A stretch of DNA of 64,000 nt from Aptenodytes patagonicus (Eukaryota; Chordata; Aves; Sphenisciformes; Spheniscidae), in contig NC_134949.1 of NCBI RefSeq assembly GCF_965638725.1, positions 14,010,951-14,074,950 on the forward strand, given 5' to 3'. The first letter of the stretch is position 1; every line of letters starts with the position of its first letter. The notes under the pieces were generated by a model. That model saw only the letters and a list, made by a program, of their open reading frames with translations. It was not told the DNA's origin and ran no database searches. A program made the translations under genes and the position numbers. Shown piece after piece: positions 62,660 to 64,000 of the stretch.

Positions 62660-63025
62660 AAGGAGCAAGTAAAGCTATTTAGGCTAAAGACAATGGCAGC
62701 AAAAAGTAAAGCAGGTAAAACTGGCTTTGAGTAGTCTTAAACCTGGAATTAGACATTAGTTCTAGCCACCAGGGAAGTGAAGAAACAGGGACGCTCAATG
62801 TAACTATTTGACCACAAGGGGCTAGTTCTAGTTTCAAATTGTATTTCACTGAACCAAGTTCTATACAAATGCTCAATAAAGAGATGGTTCATTCCCCCAA
62901 ACATGTCGTGATCCAAATTGTCAGAGAAACCAGCCAAGTTATTTTTAAGAAAGAGACAGATAAAATTTGTGAAGAGCGTTAATGATGTCACCTGGGGGCT
63001 CAACAGGTTCTTTCCAGTCTTATAT
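62660..63025 (+). mobile_element. Possible ancient CR1/L3-like fragment
   Basis: Word order (TAAACCTGGAATTAGACATT, then TTCTAGCCACCAGGGAAGTG, then CTGGGGGCTCAACAGGTTCT and TTCCAGTC) resembles the decayed 3' region of old CR1/L3 LINEs. Divergence is high and there is no frame, so the call is weak. Confidence 0.3.
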
Positions 63026-64000
63026 CATATCTTCCTAGTCATATCACCTTAAATCAGGAGATTTGCAAGAGAACTAGTGAACTCTGCCCTAACTCTCCGA
63101 TTTACCTTATCTTAGTATTGAGTGCTAACTTATTTCTATGAATAGCTGGTGATCCTGGAATAGATTATGTGCATACACTAAACGGTTAAAGCAAAGCGAT
63201 TAAAAAACTTATCATATACAGGCTGTTTTTAGCTATATATGTTATCAAGAGAGGTTGTGCAGTACTTGCTTAATTAATCTTTGCTGTCTTAACAGATGAA
63301 CCAGATGTACTATTATGTTCTTTGTTCTTCCCTAAAGATGGGATGAGCCGATTATTTATCTCCAAACAATAGGAGTTCATGTACCACAGTGAGTAATTTT
63401 TTGTTTTTAATCTGGGAGGCAATCACTAACAAGCTTCAGCTGCAACTGCTTGATGTAAACACAGTATGAATTTGTTCCTGGAGTATTAAACGATGTTTCT
63501 TCCCTTAAGTACATGAAACCAATTTCTAAATAAGTATGTAAAGAAAGGGATGGAAAGGACAGAGTTTGGAAGGAGGGAAACTCTCTGTTTCGTCTTTCAT
63601 GTATTCATGTTTACTTTTTTTATGCACTAACACGTTTTCATAGATAAGTTAAAATTTGAAGTTTCAAATACTATTTACAAATAATGCGCGGAGAGAACAG
63701 AAGTTAAAGAAACTGTTGGTTGATGCAACACATTCCCTAGGTTATATAGCATGCAATCTAAGACATATGAAGGGCACAAAAGAATATATAACATTAAGTT
63801 CACAGGGCCACAAGAATTGTTTGTGAAAGTTATTAACAGATTCACGGAGTATATAAAACTCTTCATCACTACTGTAGCAAACTTGCATACCTACCTCAAA
63901 ATCACATTTTTATTTGATTATGTTTGAAAAGTATAAATTTATTGTAAATCAATTTTAGAAAGCCTTAACATATAGCTACTTACTGGTTTATACCAGTCTG
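63026..64000 (-). other. ORC5: ORC5 intron to the window edge, nothing seen
   Basis: AT-rich intronic DNA. If ORC5 keeps its usual structure, the missing upstream exons lie beyond 64000. Confidence 0.45.

Noticed and set aside
1..64000. Search for CRISPR arrays, rRNA or tRNA genes, endogenous retroviral LTRs and prokaryotic-type operons
   Set aside because: None seen. Splicing, CR1 elements and composition show this is ordinary avian nuclear DNA.

Overview
The window is vertebrate nuclear DNA, almost certainly from a bird. It has a CpG-island first exon of reelin, spliced exons of ORC5 with canonical GT/AG junctions, large AT-rich introns, and CR1 LINEs ending in the octamer-like ATTCTATG tail typical of sauropsid CR1. 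The species cannot be named from the sequence. Two CR1 copies still carry an uninterrupted reverse-transcriptase reading frame, so CR1 was active fairly recently in this lineage.

Layout. Bases 1-970 are a CpG island holding exon 1 of RELN on the minus strand (coding 323-551, signal peptide plus start of the reeler domain). RELN intron 1 begins at 322 and the gene leaves the window on the left. The 5' UTR and promoter lie above 551, and a CCCCTG-type low-complexity tract (about 1000-1420) sits just upstream. Bases 1.4-30.9 kb are the RELN-ORC5 intergenic space. I found no protein gene, tRNA, rRNA or recent transposon there, only simple repeats, a 53-bp tandem duplication, a possible old palindromic repeat and a few long but unsupported ORFs.

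From about 30.9 kb to the right end the window lies in ORC5, also on the minus strand. The last coding exon is 31436-31481 and the penultimate one 35048-35160. Everything from 35161 to 64000 then appears to be one very large ORC5 intron, or several introns whose exons I failed to see. It holds two young CR1 copies (44936-46215 minus, 59317-60331 plus), an older one (52424-52960 minus), several ancient CR1/L3-like remnants, two foldback structures, a second 53-bp tandem duplication and several poly-G tracts.

RELN and ORC5 are head-to-tail on the same strand, as in other amniotes, about 31 kb apart here. They do not form a functional unit: reelin is a secreted neuronal-migration protein and ORC5 is a replication-origin subunit. 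I see no prokaryotic-type system, CRISPR array or intact retrovirus. The most interesting leftovers are a 53-codon exon-like segment (60618-60776, minus), a 30-bp perfect inverted repeat in the ORC5 intron (38141/38749), a 15-bp perfect hairpin (50410-50463), a repeated TACTT+poly-G motif, and an uORF overlapping the RELN start.
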